A program made the position numbers and the translations under genes. A stretch of 64,000 bases of DNA, from the NCBI GenBank assembly GCA_022605405.1, contig JABYQQ010000003.1, positions 558,001 through 622,000 on the forward strand, written 5' to 3'. The notes beneath the pieces were generated by a model. It searched no databases. It was not told the origin of the DNA and was given only the letters and a program-made list of their open reading frames with translations. Numbering within the stretch: the stretch's first letter is position 1; every line of letters begins with the position of its first letter. This document shows, one piece after another, positions 14,336 through 26,300 of this stretch. This DNA is from Earliella scabrosa (lineage: Eukaryota > Basidiomycota > Agaricomycetes > Polyporales > Polyporaceae).

Positions 14336-14785
14336 GCGGCTCGGTTCCGACACCGATGGCGGCCCCAAATATTCCTCGTTTGCGGTCGCGGATCCGGGAG
14401 GCGCGAGTCCGATATAGGGAGGATATGCTCACAGCGAGGATGTGAAGAGGGGACGTGGTGACGTCGCCGACAAGCAGTGTATTCGATGTAGCATCTGTGA
14501 CAACAGGAATAGAGAGAATGCTCTCCATGCGTCGCGTGCTCGCATTCCATTCGCGGTCGCGGTGTTCGCTCCAGGCGTCGTCAGGATTCGAAGCGCGAGC
14601 CTGCCTGCCTCAGTGCCTGTCTGCCAGCCGCGAGTGTTTCACGCCGCCGCCTACTGGGTCCGCCCTTCGCGTGCGAGCCTCCCTCGTCCTCGTCGACTCT
14701 CCCGAGCAAGCCCCCGTCCTCCCTCTCGCGAACCACTCGCACCCCCGCCCGCTCGCGCACCCGCCCTCTGCGACACCCCCAGGCG
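14336..14785. other. Intergenic region, no gene seen
   Basis: It follows the synthetase stop and leads into the small membrane-protein gene. Its right half is C-rich on the + strand, as expected of a fungal 5' leader. No domain or RNA gene is recognised. Confidence 0.4.
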
Positions 14786-15445
14786 ATGTACATCAAGCCT
14801 AAGCCCGTCTTCAACACCACCACCGCTCTCCTCAACAGAGCCTGCCCAGACACCTACCCGTCGTGCGACCCCACAGGCGGGCCCGGGCCTGCACTCATTC
14901 CCCTCGCGAACAACGACGCGGGCCCGGCCACTGTCCCCGTAGCCACCAGCGCGAGCCCGTACTCAGACGGCGACACCACTACACCCACTACCACCACACT
15001 CACACCTATACCCGAGGCCGCGCTCGCGGCAGACATCCAGCACTTCGGCAAGCGCAACTTTGTCGGGCTGCTCGTCCTGGGGCTTCTCGCCCTCCTCGGC
15101 CTCGCCTTGTGGCTCACGTTCGGAGCATGGCCGCGGAGGATGATGCGGAAGGTGCGGGCGAGATACTCTGCCAAGCGGGGCGAGGGCGAGGGCGAGTCGG
15201 AGACGAAGGGCGAGGGCAACGCGGGAGCACACGCGGAGGGGAGGAGATCTGGCCAGGCTGCTCACCTGGAGGCGGACGGTGCGCGCGCACACGCCTCGCG
15301 CGAGCGCAGCGAAGAGAAGATCGAGACACCCACGGACTCGAACCCACCGAGTTCGCAACCGTCGCTCGAATTGGAGGTCGAGGGCTTGGGGAAGGACTCG
15401 GATGAGACCAAGAAGAGGACGCTTCCGCGTGTACGTTTTGCGTAG
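14786..15445 (+). CDS. Small single-pass membrane protein, unknown function
   Basis: An uninterrupted frame of 219 residues has the build of a type I-like or signal-anchored protein. Residues 1-85 are rich in Thr, Pro, Ser and Ala with four Cys-containing or N-glycosylation-like spots near the start (NTTTALLN, CPDTYPSC). A clear hydrophobic helix at 91-113 (FVGLLVLGLLALLGLALWL) is followed by RRMMRKVRARYSAKR, a basic stop-transfer. The remaining tail is charged and low complexity (GEGEGESETKGEG). I do not recognise a family. The layout resembles small fungal cell-surface or Wsc/Mid-like proteins, but no WSC domain is present. The start could lie further upstream across an intron. Confidence 0.6.
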   Translation: MYIKPKPVFNTTTALLNRACPDTYPSCDPTGGPGPALIPLANNDAGPATVPVATSASPYSDGDTTTPTTTTLTPIPEAALAADIQHFGKRNFVGLLVLGLLALLGLALWLTFGAWPRRMMRKVRARYSAKRGEGEGESETKGEGNAGAHAEGRRSGQAAHLEADGARAHASRERSEEKIETPTDSNPPSSQPSLELEVEGLGKDSDETKKRTLPRVRFA

Positions 15446-15985
15446 GGTCATACGCCAGACAGTTGGTTTGTGTTTTGTTGTTATTACCTTTGGATATTTG
15501 TTCAGGACGATGCGACCTGCGGTACCCTCATGGCGTGAGTTGTTTGGAGTGCGGGAGATAACGTTAGTCGTCGAGATGAGTGCTGCATCACACACCGTTC
15601 CGCGTGAAAGGTGGGATTATGTGCAGGAGAAGTCTGACTGCATGGGTCAATGGAGGGAACTAGAAGGGCAATGCGCAATGCGTACGATAAGATCCAGCTA
15701 GAGGTGTGTGCTCGAGTTCTACGAGAGGACCGAAGAGAACAAGATATGATAGGTAGCAATAACACAACAGACAGAATGGATGATGGCGAGTCGTAATGGG
15801 GAGATGGGGAGGGGTAGATGTCATGACTGATGGGGATACAATGCGAGGTGCGTACTAGATGCGACTCATGCTTCAAATAACTGCGAACGTCCATGGCTCA
15901 GCGCACCCTCCTACAATTACAATCTGAATCGAGCAACGACGAACCCGAGGTGATAAACATCGTCCTGTTCTCTCTACGTGACTCC
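15446..15985. other. Convergent intergenic region, no gene seen
   Basis: It lies between the 3' ends of the small membrane-protein gene and the SPRY gene. It should carry both polyadenylation regions. No ORF with family features was found. Confidence 0.4.
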
Positions 15986-18002
15986 TCATGATCGCCGGTC
16001 CCGTCTACTCCTGTGCCTGTCTGAGCGCGAGGGATTGCCGGTTCCGATAACGTTCGGAGGAAGAGACCCCCGCTCCAAGGCGGCGGCGATGACTTCGGCA
16101 GGAAGATCTATGTGTGCACCATCCGGGTACGCATACGCATCCAGAGGAGAGTACGCTGGCGGTTCAACGTTGAGCGCCTCCAAGTGTGCCGCGGAACTAG
16201 GAGAAACATGAGCACTGGAGCCGGCGGCAGAAGAACTCGAGGGGGCTAACGCCTGGAGATGGATGTCCCGCAGACCAGGGGAAGGGAGGTCTGTGATTAC
16301 GGGCGACTCGGGAGGGGGATGCACCGTGATAGCGAGGTCTGCACCTGAAACCGAGGAGCGGGAGCCCGACCGCGCATGAGTGATGGTGAATGGCTGGGGT
16401 CGGGGAATATTGAACTGGTTCGCACCTGCGCCCGAAGGATCGCGAGAGTGCGACCGAGAGGAGCCGGTCGCGGAAGAACCATCGTCGTCTGCCCGAGATG
16501 CATCATCCCTTGCCGTCGGCGAGGGAGGCAAGTTAGCATTAGGAGGGGCGTGGAAGGGCATGTCAGTGGGTGAGATGTACCTCCGGGAAGCTGAGGGTCC
16601 CATGCTGGTCGCAGATTCTGGCTCCTCCTCGATTGGAGTAATGGGTGGCGGCGGCGTCGCCGGAGGTGACGGGGAAGTCAATGGACTTCCTCGGAGGGGA
16701 GAAGACTCGATGGGTGCAGAAGACGAAAGGCCGGATCGGGGTCGTCTGGAACGATGGGAACGGCGAGAGCGGGTGGATCCGCCTGCAGGACTGGCAGGAG
16801 AACCAACACCACTTTGGATGGGAGTAATGTCGCCTCCGGCAGCAAGCAGGATGCTGCCGACCTCGCTGCCGTACGCGGGAGGCGGCGCGAGAGTGCCAAC
16901 GCTGGGCGCAAGTCCCCATCGTTTCACGTTCGCCTCTATGAAGACGAATCCGGATTGGCCGAGGTTGATATGGATGCTGCAAGGTCCATCGGCGCCGACG
17001 GTGGGGAATAGGTTCCAGTTGGTCAGACCGGTGTATGCATCCTCCATCTTCCGGCCATTCTTCGTGAAGAACACGGTACCTGAGCGGGGTCGATAGCCGA
17101 CGCCAAGCACATCCCCTTCCTTGAGGCTGGACCCGCAGGGAGTCGCGGTGAAAGGGAAGTTGTGGGACTTATCGCCGTTGGAGTGATATGCCACTGAATG
17201 CCGACAGAGACCAGGCAGACGGAAAGGAGGATACGGCTTGGTAGCCAACCCAATGGCCACGTTCGTCGTTTCCGGAAGATCGAACATCTTCGCCTCCCAA
17301 TAGTAGACCTCGTTCAGCTTGGGGAGAGGGAGGTTGGACTGCACTGATGACGCCGACGCCGGATCAGGAAGGAAGGTAAGCTCCGTGCGAGCGTGTACCA
17401 ACAGCGAGGACAAAGCCTCGAAGTCAGGCTCGAAGGACCACGCTGATACGCCCTTCTCCTGGATAGACAAGAACTGCGACAGAGTGATGTCTGTCGGCAT
17501 GGAGTTGGGCGGGTATTGCAGTTGGTATTCTGGAGCATAGCCATAAGCTTCGAGGATCGCGGAGTTGCGAACAAACTGTAAATTCACCCTTTGACCGGAG
17601 GTATGCCCGCCGTTCATTATCGCTGGCGGACTCCATCCAACGCGACTCTACACCCTCGAAGCCCCCCTCGCCCTCGATGAGGTCCTCTCGGCTCATATCT
17701 ATGGGTCCATCATTGTCGCGAAGCATGATGCCGCGTCGTCTGCGTAGGAGGATGACGCATATGAGGAAAAGCAGAAGCAGGAAGAGGAAGGTGGTGAGGA
17801 CAATGAGCATGGGGAGGATGATGTAGAAAGCATCGCGAGAGCCTGGAGGTGGAGAGCGCTGCGGCGGTTCTCCAGGACGAGCAGCGACGGTGGCGAGGGG
17901 ATTGGGGATGTTGTCCTGGATCGCCTGGTAGCTGGCTGACAGGACGTCCGCGATGTCGTCCCAGGCATGTTGCGCCGTGGCGGGCTGCTGAGACCGGCCC
18001 AT
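15986..18002 (-). CDS. Ssh4/Ear1-like SPRY-domain membrane adaptor of the Rsp5 ubiquitin ligase
   Basis: Two exons (17588-18002, 15986-17529) with a 58 nt intron encode 652 residues. A transmembrane helix spans about residues 60-86 (PMLIVLTTFLFLLLLFLICVI), then RRRR. After the splice come PPNSMPTDITLSQFLSIQEKG and a SPRY/B30.2 domain (about 200-330) with EVYYWEAKMFDLPETTNVAI, YHSNGDKSHNFPF, GDVLGVGYRP and FFTKNGRKM. The C-terminal half is Ser/Pro-rich and ends with a PPAY motif at about residues 595-598, the PY site that binds WW domains. In yeast, Ssh4 and Ear1 recruit Rsp5 to endosomal and vacuolar cargo such as permeases. The single TM, SPRY and PY order supports this assignment. It is divergent from the AMPK gamma gene. 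Confidence 0.88.
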
Positions 18003-18396
18003 GGCCTTGCGAGAAAGCAGAAAGCAAGGAAGACGAGTAGCAGCAGAAGACGATGAGGAAGAGGAAAGCGAAGGGACGAGAACGTGAACGGACGGGCGAC
18101 GGACAAGAGGCTGGTGGGAAGAAGCACACGAGTCCCAGTTCTACTCTGGGCGATGACGGAGACGCGTCGGCCGCACCGCCCGCTGCGCCGCATCGTCAGT
18201 CAATGTCCGGCAGTTGTCCGGCCGGCGGCGCGGGGACGCCCGGAGAGGTGATGACTAAGCAGGTGCGGGGCACGGGCGGCTGTAGCCTCGAGGCCATCTC
18301 AAGGGCCGGAGTTGTAGCTGAGTTAACTCCAGTCAAGGCCGTCCCTGCTTAATCTCGTCTCGCCTCCAGTGCCCTCCGCATGGCGACGCGATCCTC
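18003..18396. promoter_or_regulatory. Shared divergent promoter region, Ssh4-like / AMPK gamma
   Basis: 394 bp separate the two opposite starts. The sequence is GC-rich in the middle. A 10-mer palindrome-like stretch (gttgtagctgagttaactcc) lies near 18310-18329. No known activator site is claimed. Confidence 0.35.
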
Positions 18397-20041
18397 ATGA
18401 GCAACACACTCACCCCCAACAACTCGCCCAGAGTCCGCAGACGAGGCTCGACGCGCAGGCCCCGTGCCGCATCCCATCTCCCGCCCCATGTTAGCCTGGA
18501 GGCCCACAATGCTGCCCTCGACGCTATCAGGAACTACCTCAAGGGACGCACGTCTTACGACACCTTCCCCGTCAGCTTCAGGCTGATCGTCCTCGACTCT
18601 AAACTAGAGGTCAAGAAGGCTCTCCAGTGCCTCCTCCTCAATGGTATTCTCACTGGTCCATGTTCGCTTGGCCCGCTTCTCACTTCCCCATCTGCATTCT
18701 CGCAGGCGTGGTTTCGGCTCCTTTATGGAACAGCGAAAAGTCCCGCTTCGCGGGCATGTTCACCGTCTCAGATATCATACATCTCATCCAGTATTACTAC
18801 AAATGTTCTTCCTACGACGCTGCTGCCGCGGATCTGGAGACCTTCAGGTTGGAGTCTTTGCGAGGTGTGTGTGTTTTCTCGCCTTTTCCCATGCGATCGA
18901 GCTCACATCGATACAGATATTGAGAAGCAACTGGGCGTCGACCCCCCTCCTCTTCTTCGCGAGCACCCGTCTGCCACCCTTCTTGACGCCGCCAAACTCT
19001 TGATACAGACTCATGCACGACGCGTTCCCCTCCTCGACGAAGACACTGAGACCGGCCACGAAGTAATTGTATCCATACTCACGCAATATCGCCTACTCAA
19101 GTTCATATCCATAAACGTCAGTCTCAGTGCCTATCCTGTCCATCTTGACGCTGACCGTCGTTCCCCAAACCCCAACGTATTGCAGTGCGGAAGGGATATC
19201 CAACAGCTTCATTTGCCTCTGCGCAAGTTGGGGATAGGCACCTACGTGAACGCACAACCCCTGGCTCCGGATGCTGAACGCCCAGAAGGGTACAACCCTT
19301 ACCATCCCATCTCCACTGCCACGCTCGACACGACCGTCTTCGATGTTGTACACATGTTCTCTGAACGAGGCATTTCCGCCGTGCCAATCGTCGACGAGGA
19401 TGGTATTGTCGTCAATCTCTACGAAACGGTCGATGTCATTGTAAGTTCTGCTGTGATTCGTATTTCCAATTTCTCGCACTCCAGTTGGGCGGAACAAGGC
19501 TAAATCCTATTACCTACAGACTCTCGTACGGCTTGGCGCCTACCAGTCACTCGACCTAACAATCTCCGAAGCTCTGAACCAACGGTCGCCGGACTTCCCT
19601 GGTGTCGTCATCTGCACTGCGTCGGACTCTCTGGCTACTCTCATGCAGCTCATCAAGAAGCGGCGAGTACATCGGCTTGTGGTAGTTGAAGGCGATGTAC
19701 GTGCCCTTCCTGTATGTCTCTGTCCAATCACTCATTAGCACGACGTCCAGGAGGAAGAAAGAAGGGGCGGCAAGAAGGGACGACTTCTGGGTATCATCAC
19801 TCTCAGCGACGTGCTACGCTACCTCATAGGCGATGTCTCTATTGGCGAAGGACAGCCAGAACCTCCCTCGGCAGCACCCGACTCGCACCCTCAGACTGAG
19901 GCGCCTCCCACTGAAGCACCTGCGACTGACGCAGCCCCTCCGCCCAAAGAAGCCGTGCCTGCAGAGGCCCCGCCGCCAGATACAGCGCCTGTAGAAGAAG
20001 CTGCTCCCCCACCCCCAGAGGAGGAGAAGCCGGCGGATTGA
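18397..20041 (+). CDS. SNF4: AMP-activated/Snf1 protein kinase gamma subunit (CBS domains)
   Basis: Six exons (18397-18643, 18706-18864, 18917-19116, 19186-19440, 19520-19696, 19751-20041) yield 442 residues. The gamma subunit binds adenine nucleotides through four CBS repeats and controls the Snf1 kinase in the energy response. Family marks are IRNYLKGRTSYDTFPVSFRL, then KKALQCLLLNGVVSAPLWNS, FAGMFTVSDIIHLIQYYY, HARRVPLLDEDTETG, VISILTQYRLLKFI, LRKLGIGTY, ERGISAVPIVDEDG, KRRVHRLVVVEG and LLGIITLSDVLRYLIG. These cover the four CBS modules. The C-terminal ~60 residues form a Pro/Ala/Glu-rich tail (PPTEAPATDAAPPPKEA) that is absent from yeast Snf4 and common in basidiomycete versions. Confidence 0.95.
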
Positions 20042-20362
20042 GAGATGTAGCTTGACCACGCAGTTTACCGTAGATGTAGCCTTACAGATCTTGCTCTTGG
20101 CTTTGGACGCATCTGTACCACTATCTTGTTGTTCTCTGATGCTCTGGGTATAATGACGATACGAGATTTATAGATTCTTGACATGCTGCATGAGTGAGGC
20201 CGGACGTCCCTGGCACGAAGTGTCTCATCTAGACGCCCGCCTCGGTAAGACAGTACGTCTGCCGGCACGCTCCCATATGGCATTGGCACTCGACCACCTC
20301 CTCCTCCCCCACTCACCGTGCTCTCAACGACTTCGTCTTCTCCGCACCCATATCATCCCATC
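20042..20362. other. Intergenic region, no gene seen
   Basis: It holds the 3' region of the AMPK gamma gene and the promoter of the PX/SNARE gene. Nothing else is recognisable. Confidence 0.4.
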
Positions 20363-21454
20363 ATGACCGCCATTCAAGCCATACACGTTCGGGGCTGGGA
20401 AGACCGCCCCGAACCCAAGCCACATATCGTCTTCCGCATTGAGATCCAAGCCTCCGTCCGCTCCTGGCAGATGTGGCGCCGCTACTCCGAGTTCGCAGAC
20501 CTGCACCTCGAGCTCACAAAGTCGACGGGCTCGCCCCCACCCGCACCCCTCCCGCCTAAGAACTCCCTGAAGATGTTCCGCTCCTCCTCGAACCCCGCCC
20601 TCCTCGAGGAGCGCCGTGCCGGGCTCGAGAAATACCTCCGCGCGATCCTCTCCGCCAAGGACGAAATTTGGCGCGAGTCGTTCGCCTTCCGCGACTTCCT
20701 CGGCGTCCCTGTTGGCAAGCAGGACCCAGGCGGGAGCGGCTCCGCGCAGTTCACCGCGTCGTCGTGGCTCGACGAGCACCAGGACGTCCAGGCGCGCGTG
20801 CGGGACGTCCGCGCGGACATCAACCGGCGCGACGCACTCGCGGACAGCGGAGACGTCTCGGGCTCGCACCAGACGAACGTGCAGGCGAAGAAGAAGCTCG
20901 CCGGCGTGCTCTCCCGCGTCGGCGCACTCGAGAGCGGGCTGCAGGGGCTCGGATTGGCGGGCATGAGCGAGGGAGAGCTGCAGAGGAGGACGGATATGGT
21001 CGCGCGCCTCCGGGACGACTGCGAGAAGCTCGCAAAGATCGTCACCGTCGCACGCATGACCTCACGGGGGATCGGCACGGCGGCGGAGCGGAATCCTGCA
21101 CCTGCGGCGGACCGCGAAGCTCTGCTTGGGGGATCGTCGGGCAACGGTATGCCTGGGGGCTTCAACAGACCGGTTGCGCGGGTGTTTGGTCAAGCAGCTA
21201 AGCCGAGGGAGACGGAGCAGACGAGGCCATTGGATGACCATGGACTTGTGCAGCTGCAGCAGACTCAGATCGATCAACAGGACGCGCAACTCGCTCAGCT
21301 GTCGACAATTCTGCAGCGACAGAAGCAGCTGGGGCTTGCGATCAATCAGGAGATCCGGGAGCAGAACGAGGAGCTCGATGCCCTCACATCCGATGTAGAC
21401 AGGGTAGGAGGCAAGCTAACAAGTGCAAAGAGACAGTTGAATCGGTTGGGTTGA
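20363..21454 (+). CDS. VAM7: PX-domain Qc-SNARE, Vam7-like
   Basis: A single-exon gene of 363 residues. The N-terminal PX domain (about 1-120) shows AIHVRGWEDRPEPKPHIVF, the phosphoinositide-contacting WRRYSEFADLHLEL and PPKNSLKMFRSS, LEEERRAGLEKYLRAIL-type helix, and FRDFLGV. It binds PI3P on the vacuole. A coiled-coil middle follows. The last ~60 residues form a SNARE motif (LQQTQIDQQDAQLAQLSTIL, then LGLAINQEIREQNEELDALT) with the central layer Gln typical of Q-SNAREs, and there is no transmembrane anchor, as in Vam7. It acts with vacuolar SNAREs and HOPS in membrane fusion. The ATG at 20363 was chosen because the PX domain starts immediately after; an in-frame ATG lies 45 nt upstream. Confidence 0.9.
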   Translation: MTAIQAIHVRGWEDRPEPKPHIVFRIEIQASVRSWQMWRRYSEFADLHLELTKSTGSPPPAPLPPKNSLKMFRSSSNPALLEERRAGLEKYLRAILSAKDEIWRESFAFRDFLGVPVGKQDPGGSGSAQFTASSWLDEHQDVQARVRDVRADINRRDALADSGDVSGSHQTNVQAKKKLAGVLSRVGALESGLQGLGLAGMSEGELQRRTDMVARLRDDCEKLAKIVTVARMTSRGIGTAAERNPAPAADREALLGGSSGNGMPGGFNRPVARVFGQAAKPRETEQTRPLDDHGLVQLQQTQIDQQDAQLAQLSTILQRQKQLGLAINQEIREQNEELDALTSDVDRVGGKLTSAKRQLNRLG

Positions 21455-21568
21455 CTTCACATGTACGCTATGCTGTCGCTTTGGATATTACATTCGCTAT
21501 ATTGCTCCTGGGTACTAGATGCATGTATAAGGATAGTGTGCACAATATAGAGGTATCGTACGAATATA

Positions 21569-22752
21569 TCATGAGTCTATACGTCTAGAATCATCCTTTG
21601 TCAAGAACCCTCCAACACCCTGCAAACTGTGTCAGTGACTGGAAGAGAACAGTAATACATCAGGACGTACCTCGAAACAAGCAATCATCATGCCACACGC
21701 AGGCGCGATCTTCGTTATTCGGGGGACGATACCTGCGTATAGCGCAGCAAATCCCTCGTTTCGCAGGATCTCCGCAGTGAGCGCGAGTGTTGATGTCGTA
21801 CGAGTCGTTGCGCACATGAGAAGCGCTTGTCGTCGGGTCTTGAGGACGTCGAAAGGTGAGGTCAAGAGTGCCGCCGTGGTCCCACTGACTGCGCCGCTCG
21901 CGAACGCGACGCCCGCTCCCTCGTATCCGAGTTTGCCTAGCCTGTGCTTGCAAGCCTCGTAGCCCGCCCAATACAGCCCACTGAACGGTACGTCACGCCA
22001 TAGGGTGGGGCCGAGACCGCGCCAGAGGTAATGACAGCCTTTGGATTGGGCAAGAGAGCGGATGGAGGACAGCACCGAACGAAGTGTATGCGGGTGGTCG
22101 GGGGAGGGTGGTGTTGACTGCAGGTTTGTTCGGACAAGTTCGAGAGGAGACATGAGAGACGTAATAGTGGTTCGTGCGATGATACCAGCGGAGAGGGGGA
22201 CGACGGAGGCGGGCAATAGTGGTGGGAGAGCGACGTTGAGTAAATGATCGTAGGTGAGCATGTAGCATGTTGACGAAGGCATGCCTATCAATCTATGCAG
22301 TAACCCGAACATGAGTTGCAGGAAGACGGTGGGGGAAATGGAGGTGAACTCACAATGACGTCCCTGCGCCTTTCCACAGCCCCGCAAGGCCTTCTGCTCG
22401 CCAGACGTGCTTCACAGCGTCGTAGAAACCGTTCACCCTCTCCGTTTTGTACACCCCATGATCCCATATGCATACGACTTCCCCCTCCACGGCGCTCACG
22501 AGCGAAGACATGTTCCGGACGCACGATGCAGGTGATGGCTGGCAGCACGTATTCGGTGGGGGACGGGGGAACAAGAGCTGAGGACGCGGAGGCGGCTGCG
22601 TCTGTAACCGCGTTTTTACGACGTCAAAGGGGGTCACTGTGCATTCATGAGCAGGAGTTTCCGCGTTGTGGACTGTCTGGCGACTCACTTGTCAGTGCGG
22701 TCAGTGTTGACCCAGTCGCAGCTGCGACGAGTTTGGCCTCGAATGGCTCCAT
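21569..22752 (-). CDS. Mitochondrial carrier protein, Mtm1 / SLC25A39-40 type
   Basis: Four exons (22689-22752, 22354-22636, 21671-22292, 21569-21619) encode 339 residues. Three carrier repeats are present: PFDVVKTRLQTQ in repeat 1, SPLELVRTNLQS in repeat 2 and SPFDVLKTRRQAL in repeat 3, each with the PX(D/E)XX(K/R) signature. Repeat 1 has a long matrix insert with several Cys (PNTCCQPSPASC), a hallmark of the Mtm1/SLC25A39 branch, which is tied to mitochondrial glutathione import and Mn/Fe handling. Further blocks are GLAGLWKGAGTSL and YLWRGLGPTLWRDVPFSGLYW. It sits in the inner mitochondrial membrane. The last exon is short (17 codons with the stop) and its acceptor is inferred. Confidence 0.88.
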
Positions 22753-23360
22753 GCTGGGCCGCTAGTTACCACAGGAAGAGGAAGGAAGAGACGAGGCACG
22801 AAGGCCTGAAATATGGCTTTGGGAACGAGTCAAACAACTCGCACGGCCGATGGGAGCTTGAGTACGGATGTGGTCGGGACTCGGGATGTCTGCGTCAAAG
22901 AATCCCGCGCCGAGTCGATGCGTCATGAAACTCCCGCTTATCTGATAACTTTCCTGTCACGTGACACTATCCAATCTAAGCGCTTTGGGATGGAGTCAGA
23001 CATACACAGGCACATCTTGGGCACCTCGAAAATCGTTGGCATGAGAGTATAGTCTTAGATGATTATCGACAGAGCCGGCAGGTTAAGTACAGACCAGTCT
23101 AGAATAAAAAGATGCAGTGACAACCCCGTGATGCAGATGAGGAGGATAAAGGTAGGAGATGGTAAGGAGTGAACAGCTGGCAGTAGGAACACAGGTCTGC
23201 GGAGAATGAGCGAGAGATACAGTAGAACGAGCGTGCGCATGGTGCCGGACGAGCGGGGGGAGGATGGGGGGGGCATGGGGAGGTGGTAATAAGACAGTAT
23301 CGGGCGGGTTGTTAGTGGGGGAGAGTCAGATAATGGGATGCTAAGTGTACGCGGTCAGAA
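22753..23360. other. Intergenic region, no gene seen
   Basis: It contains the promoter of the mitochondrial carrier and the 3' region of the LRR-RhoGEF gene. No gene or repeat is visible; the right part is G-rich on the + strand (ggggggaggatggggggggcatgg at about 23251-23275). Confidence 0.4.
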
Positions 23361-26300
23361 TTACGCCTTGGATGCAGGTATGTGGAGGTTGATAGCTGGA
23401 AACATAGCAAGTGAGTATGGGAAGGCGGACAGCGCGTGCGAATAGGCAACTTACCTCTGAACCATGTCAAGGCGTCAGAAGTTGACGGGGCCTCGAAGTA
23501 AAGGATCGCCTTGTTGTCAACCAAACGAAGAGCTGCATCACATCGTCAGCGAGGTGATCGAGCGTCCGAGCCTGCCGGATTGTCACTCACTGTTACTGTG
23601 CACGATGCTCGCCGGCTGCGGAAGAGTTTGCATCCGGAGCACAGCCCAGAGATCAACACTGGAGTTCGGGTCCTGCCCGTCTGAAGGGTCCCTGCAAAGC
23701 ACCAGCAGATCGTTGCACAAGATGCCGATCAGGGACCTGGGGGTCAATTCTGGCGACAAGCATTCAACCTCGACAGACGAAGCGTCGCCTTGCGCGTCGA
23801 TGACCTCGAAAGCCACCGTCGCCTTCCGTACCACACGCGTGAGCTGTAAATAGCCGTCCATGATGAGACGCCTAGATGCGTTGTGAGCGGGCATATTGTA
23901 TACGACACACTGATTGGAACGTACCGATGCGGCTGTACGAGCGGGCTGGGGAACTTCCCGCGGATTCTCGACTGCCACTGTACCAGTCGACGACGAGACT
24001 CGGACTCACGCTTGCCCTCGTTCATGTTAGTGGCAAGGGAAGCGATCTCGGTCAACGCGCGGTCTATCGGGTCCTCCATGTAGTCATGCGGCGGGCTGCT
24101 GCGAACGAGCTCCTCGAGCTGCAACGCCACGTGAGCATAGTTCATCAATTGAGAACCCAAGATTCGACACTCACCAGCAAACGATAACGGGGAATACGCT
24201 GAACCGGAAGGAGCAAGTATCCCTCCAGGTTCAGCTGGGAGTGTCTAGGGTTCATCCTGCAGCGCTTGAGATACTGCTTGATCCGCTTCCGCTGGCCGGA
24301 CGTGAGGTTCACACTAGCAGCCGGCGATCCGCTCTCCGAGGCGTTCCCCAAGCCGGCAGACATCGTCAAGCCCAGGCCCACGACCTGTGCACTGCTCGAC
24401 GAGGGCGACAGCGCCTGGCCCGGTGAGGGCGTGCTCGGCCTGTCAGTCACCCACATCTTGATGCGCTGCACGGAGTTGTCGAAGTTGCTACAGGAGGAGG
24501 TCAGGTACCCGCATGGTCCTACGACGGTGGCGGCACTTACTTGATGTACGTGGAGTACATCTTCATGAACGCAGCATGTGAAACAAACGTATTTGCCACG
24601 TCCCGCGCCACGGAAAGCGACAACTGTCCGTCGTCGTTCGGGTTGGGGGTCAGAATGGGTGCAGACGCCCTTTCGAGCGCGGGCAGGAAGCTCTGCTGAT
24701 GGAAGACGAAGAGGGCTTCGATTCCCCCAAACACGATCTTGCGCTCCTGCGAGGGGACGACCGTGTCCTTGCTCTGGCCGACGCCGCTCAGCACATTCAC
24801 GGTGGCACTAGCAGGCCTGATGTAGATGTCCACAAGCTCCTGCAGCCCCTTGACATACGTCCGTTCGGTTCTGTCAGGCAGAATGCTAAGTGATGGGCCA
24901 CTCGGTGAGAGCATATAAGACGCACTCGACGATCTCACGGATGACTCTTGCCCGCTTGGCCTTGTCGTCCTTATACTTCCGCTCCTCGCCCCCTCCAGAG
25001 CCCGCGCTATCCGTCGTCGCCACGCTGTTGGTCTGCGTCGTGCTGCCGTTTCGCGTAATGTTGATGCGACCCTCGGTCGTCCGCAAGTTGACAGACTCGG
25101 GCCGCGACGAGGACGAGCCGCCAGATGCAGCCGACGCCAACGAGGCCTCCGAGGGGAGACGGCCACTGTCCACCATCGTCGGCCTACGTGACCGTGTGGG
25201 AGGGGTCTCGGGCGGCCCACCGTAGAGCGACATCGTCTGCGACTGGGACAGGCTGAGGTCATACATGTCGCGAAGATAGGACATGACGGAGCGCAAAGCC
25301 CGGATGCGAGCTTCTCTAGCCCGCTCCTCCTCGCGGCGCTGGATCTCGTCATACGACTCGACCTGAACAGGGCTCGGCGCAGATTGAGCAAGTTCTTCCG
25401 CCTCTTCGCTGTTCGTTGCGGTGACACCCGGTACGAACTGCGAGGCGTTGGGGATGGGGATGGGGGAAACGTCGATGGGAAGGAAGCTCCTACGCTTGGT
25501 CGCGCGGGATGTAGGCCCTGGCGCTGGCGCGAGGAGACCGTTGGTGGGGGAGGTAATGGGGGCCAGCTTCGCGGCCTCGTTGGAGGCTTTCTTGAGCTGG
25601 TCGAGAGGGGAGATCTTGAGGAGGTCGCTGGAGGTCTTGCGTGAGAGGCTGGGTGGCACGGGTGCGTGCTCGGAGTTGTCTTGTTGGTGTTGTTGTTGAT
25701 GAAGCAGGGTGCCAGTCGTAGAAATGCGCACGTCAATGGAGGGTATCGCTGCAGACTTGTGCATTGGTCCACGGGGGGTGGGGTAGTGCTGGTTTCGGAT
25801 CTGACTCCCGTGCACAGTGTTACGGGACATCGGAGCCTGGTCGGGACGCATCTTGCCCATCGACATTTTCTTGAGGAACCCCCACCGGCTGCTCTTGTCG
25901 TCCTTCGGGCGCGGCCGCGGAGGCAAAGCATGGTCCATCGCGTACGCACCCTCCTGCGGGAACACAATCCGGTTGTTCGGCAGCGGCGGTACGGGCTCGT
26001 TGGGCTCCTCCTCGGTAGGATCGTCCCAAATGCTGCTATCGACCGTCCTTCGCGACCGGCTGCTGGTCGTCGGCGACATAGCGCCCGACGCGACACCGAG
26101 GCTCGCAAACCTGCGTGGCACAGACTGGTCAGCCTGGGCGGAGCTGCCCATGCTGAGCAGATTTGAGCTCGACGCAGACGTAACATACTCCGTTAGAGCG
26201 GGCCGCTGAGGGGATGACGACGCCGACGTAGAAGGGTTCCTGAGCGAGTTGCCGTAAGTCCTCCGCAACTCCCCTGCGCTCTTCATCTTCCGAACTTCCC

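Noticed and set aside
24537..26186. 549-codon open frame on the minus strand
   Set aside because: It is a second frame through the Ser/Pro-rich linker of the LRR-RhoGEF; only its last part (after the intron at 24871-24925) belongs to the real gene.
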